Source: Prevotella melaninogenica (GTDB taxonomy: Bacteria > Bacteroidota > Bacteroidia > Bacteroidales > Bacteroidaceae). From it: a stretch of 64,000 nt of DNA. The translations under genes and the position numbers were made by a program. The stretch is from assembly GCF_018128065.1 (NCBI RefSeq), contig NZ_CP072359.1, forward strand, positions 496,001 through 560,000, read 5' to 3'. Shown in pieces: positions 63,574 to 64,000 of this stretch (the stretch's first letter is position 1; every line of letters begins with the position of its first letter). The notes under the pieces were generated by a model. That model was not told the DNA's origin. It saw only the letters and a program-made list of their open reading frames with translations, and ran no database searches.

Positions 63574-63795
63574 TTATCCACTACAGCTTTCTTTCTCGGC
63601 CACATAAAACAATGTGCCCTCATGCCGACCAAAGTTAATTGTGTATTTGCGGAACATATCAAAGTTCCATTCGTCACGATTGACATTATCAAATGATTTT
63701 AATTTTTCTGCTAATTGCACAAAGTCCGTATGCTCATAGAGACGATCCAGATCGTATCTCCGGCAGTAATTGTATACCAAAGTAAAGCCATTCAC
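63574..63795 (-). CDS. Hypothetical protein, 73 aa
   Basis: Small soluble protein (MNGFTLVYNYCRRYDLDRLY) with many aromatic residues. No family is recognised. It starts 15 nt after the stop of the partial gene at 63811 and abuts the next gene, forming part of one operon. Confidence 0.6.
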   Translation of the reverse strand: MNGFTLVYNYCRRYDLDRLYEHTDFVQLAEKLKSFDNVNRDEWNFDMFRKYTINFGRHEGTLFYVAEKESCSG

Positions 63796-63810
63796 ATACC
63801 AGCGACTTAT

Positions 63811-64000
63811 TTACGAACTTTGCAAATCGCCTTCTCTACTATCCGTGAAGGCAGAATATTTCTCAAAAATGCGTTGTAGTTGAGTCTGTGTATCAAAAGT
63901 AATCATAGCCTGTCTTGGTGACTTATCCCATTGGGCGATAAAAAGTGAATATCCATCAACAGCCTTTGAACTGAAGTTCTGGTAATCACCCTTAAAGAAA
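63811..64000 (-). CDS. 3' end of a gene running off the window
   Basis: The last 62 or so codons are visible (FFKGDYQNFSSKAVDGYSLF to EGDLQSS). The segment alternates strands and a final helix. I do not recognise it. It is the upstream member of the operon that includes 63574-63795 and 63145-63573. Confidence 0.6.
   Translation of the reverse strand, partial: FFKGDYQNFSSKAVDGYSLFIAQWDKSPRQAMITFDTQTQLQRIFEKYSAFTDSREGDLQSS

Overview
The window looks like a chromosome segment from a low-GC Bacteroidetes, most likely a Prevotella-type organism. The evidence is the promoter grammar (TTTG or TTG, about 20 nt, then TAnnTTTG), the family content (DUF3945/DUF4099, DUF1896, DUF3408, IntDOT-like recombinases lacking the first catalytic Arg, GG-leader peptide precursors) and the RHS proteins. 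The genus is an inference from style, not from a marker gene. No rRNA, tRNA or CRISPR array was seen.

Region 1 (1-10.3 kb) is a ribosomally made peptide (RiPP) locus on the minus strand. It starts with a 56-residue precursor at 7983-8153 that has a Gly-Gly leader and a core with two near-repeats ending Cys-x-Cys. It continues with a radical SAM/SPASM maturase, an outer-membrane barrel protein, a C39-peptidase ABC exporter and a short HlyD-like partner. The maturase is broken by a 256-bp MITE with 8-bp target duplications, and removing it restores the frame exactly. Single-base frameshifts also hit the maturase and the exporter. A divergent aminotransferase-like alpha-oxoamine synthase plus TetR regulator share the precursor's promoter region, and a second copy of that bidirectional promoter lies at the left edge of the window. 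A degraded IS1-family transposase closes the cluster.

Region 2 (10.5-19 kb and 47.9-49.4 kb) is the maintenance block of an integrative element: a DUF4099/DUF3945 protein, topoisomerase III and a very large N6-methylase/SNF2-type helicase. The last gene is split by a 29-kb island.

Region 3 (18.96-47.85 kb) is that island, and it is nearly palindromic. Each end carries two tyrosine recombinases, a DUF1896 gene, two excisionase-like HTH genes, a DUF3408 gene and an oriT-like repeat, all reading inward. Between them lies an RHS toxin store: a leftward array of four cassettes (24.3-36.9 kb) and a rightward array of two (36.9-42.0 kb), joined head to head at about 36.9 kb. The recognisable toxin tips are hydrolases (a metzincin-like protease, an HExxH protease, a LAS-type murein peptidase and an N-acetylmuramidase). 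Three of the four immunity candidates have signal peptides or lipoboxes; in the fourth the signal peptide is separated by a frameshift.

Region 4 (49.4-54.4 kb) has an AbiE-type toxin-antitoxin pair and a minus-strand replication operon of primase-helicase and HTH proteins. Region 5 (54.4-59.1 kb) holds repeats, a probable 300-nt noncoding RNA, and a small envelope-protein operon ending in an ADP-ribosylglycohydrolase. Region 6 (59.1-64 kb) is a mobilizable-element core with a MobV relaxase, oriT, a DUF6371 protein, a RepA-like ATPase, an HTH protein and three unknown genes, the last running off the window.

Several genes carry one-base length changes in A or T runs. This may be real decay of silent cassettes or residual sequencing error, and the functional state of those genes depends on which is true.
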